NCBI GenBank assembly: GCA_002363635.1
Contig: DEWM01000056.1
Coordinates: forward strand, 1-5,388
Direction of reading: 5' to 3'
DNA from: Caryophanales bacterium UBA3210
GTDB lineage: Bacteria; Bacillota_I; Bacilli_A; RFN20; CAG-449
DNA: 5,388 nucleotides
The notes below the pieces were generated by a model, which had not been told where the DNA came from, made no database searches, and was given only the letters and a program-made list of their open reading frames with translations. The first letter of the stretch is position 1. Every line of letters starts with the position of its first letter. Shown in pieces: positions 5,311 through 5,388 of this stretch. Position numbers and translations under genes: made by a program.

Positions 5311-5388
5311 GGCGTCACGAAAGAGACACCAAAAATTAATCAATATCTCGAGAGAGAATTGGTACTTGATCTTTGAAAACTAGACAGA
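5311..5388 (+). other. Leader region of a 16S rRNA operon (16S gene beyond right edge)
   Basis: From the predicted start point to the window end there is no reading frame but an rRNA-type leader. It begins with a small imperfect stem, GGCGTC (5311-5316) with GACACC (5325-5330). A second hairpin follows, CAAT-AT-CTC (5341-5349) with GAG-A-ATTG (5354-5361) around a GAGA loop, in the place of a boxB-like element, and then boxA. The closing sequence CTTTGAAAACTAGACAGA resembles the pre-16S leader of many Firmicutes. It could in principle be an internal operon spacer, but the promoter upstream favours the leader. Confidence 0.8.
5367..5381 (+). promoter_or_regulatory. boxA-type antitermination element
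   Basis: TGATCTTTGAAAACT closely matches the Bacillus rRNA boxA TGTTCTTTGAAAACT. As RNA it would recruit NusB/NusE so that polymerase resists termination on the long untranslated rRNA transcript. It is preceded by a small GAGA-loop hairpin, giving the usual boxB-boxA order. Confidence 0.8.

Noticed and set aside
4998..5318. 106-codon minus-strand open frame from the rRNA promoter region into tpiA
   Set aside because: It runs through the tpiA terminator, the DnaA-box-like array and the rRNA promoter, and its translation is Ile/Phe/Asn-rich with no recognisable domain.

Overview
The window comes from an AT-rich, low-GC Gram-positive bacterium (Firmicutes/Bacillota in the broad sense). HPr kinase/phosphorylase, WhiA and the hprK-lgt gene pair are hallmarks of that group. 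The low GC, the long basic tail on Lgt and the unusual motif variants in Lgt and PGK suggest a divergent branch near the Erysipelotrichia or Mollicutes; this placement is inference. All complete genes lie on the + strand. All stops are TAA or TAG, and every Trp codon in the predicted genes is TGG.

Layout. (1) Positions 1-1675: the 3' end of hprK (carbon-catabolite control), then 2 nt later lgt (prolipoprotein diacylglyceryl transferase) with a C-terminal extension of about 140 residues. (2) Positions 1689-1730: a strong two-part hairpin ending in a T-rich arm, which looks like an intrinsic terminator but ends 3 nt before the whiA start codon and contains the only visible whiA Shine-Dalgarno candidate. 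(3) Positions 1734-2950: whiA and, 5 nt later, a small XRE-type helix-turn-helix protein, closed by a clear terminator. (4) Positions 2951-3101: a compact promoter region with a 19-bp direct repeat at a 20-bp period and a perfect 19-bp palindrome laid over a sigma-A-type promoter. (5) Positions 3102-5101: pgk and tpiA, 5 nt apart, closed by a terminator whose stem is capped by a GAAA tetraloop. (6) Positions 5161-5388: no protein gene. This stretch holds three DnaA-box-like 9-mers at an exact 10-bp period, an A/T-rich tract, an extended -10 promoter and an rRNA leader with a boxA-type antiterminator element. The 16S gene should start just past the right edge.

The genes work in three themes: sugar-responsive control and lipoprotein maturation (hprK-lgt), regulation (whiA-xre), and lower glycolysis (pgk-tpiA), with a ribosomal RNA operon starting at the right edge. 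I see no mobile element, CRISPR array, defence locus or clearly new protein system. The most notable signals are regulatory: the hairpin at the whiA start, the repeat/palindrome array in front of pgk, and the phased DnaA-box-like array in front of the rRNA promoter.
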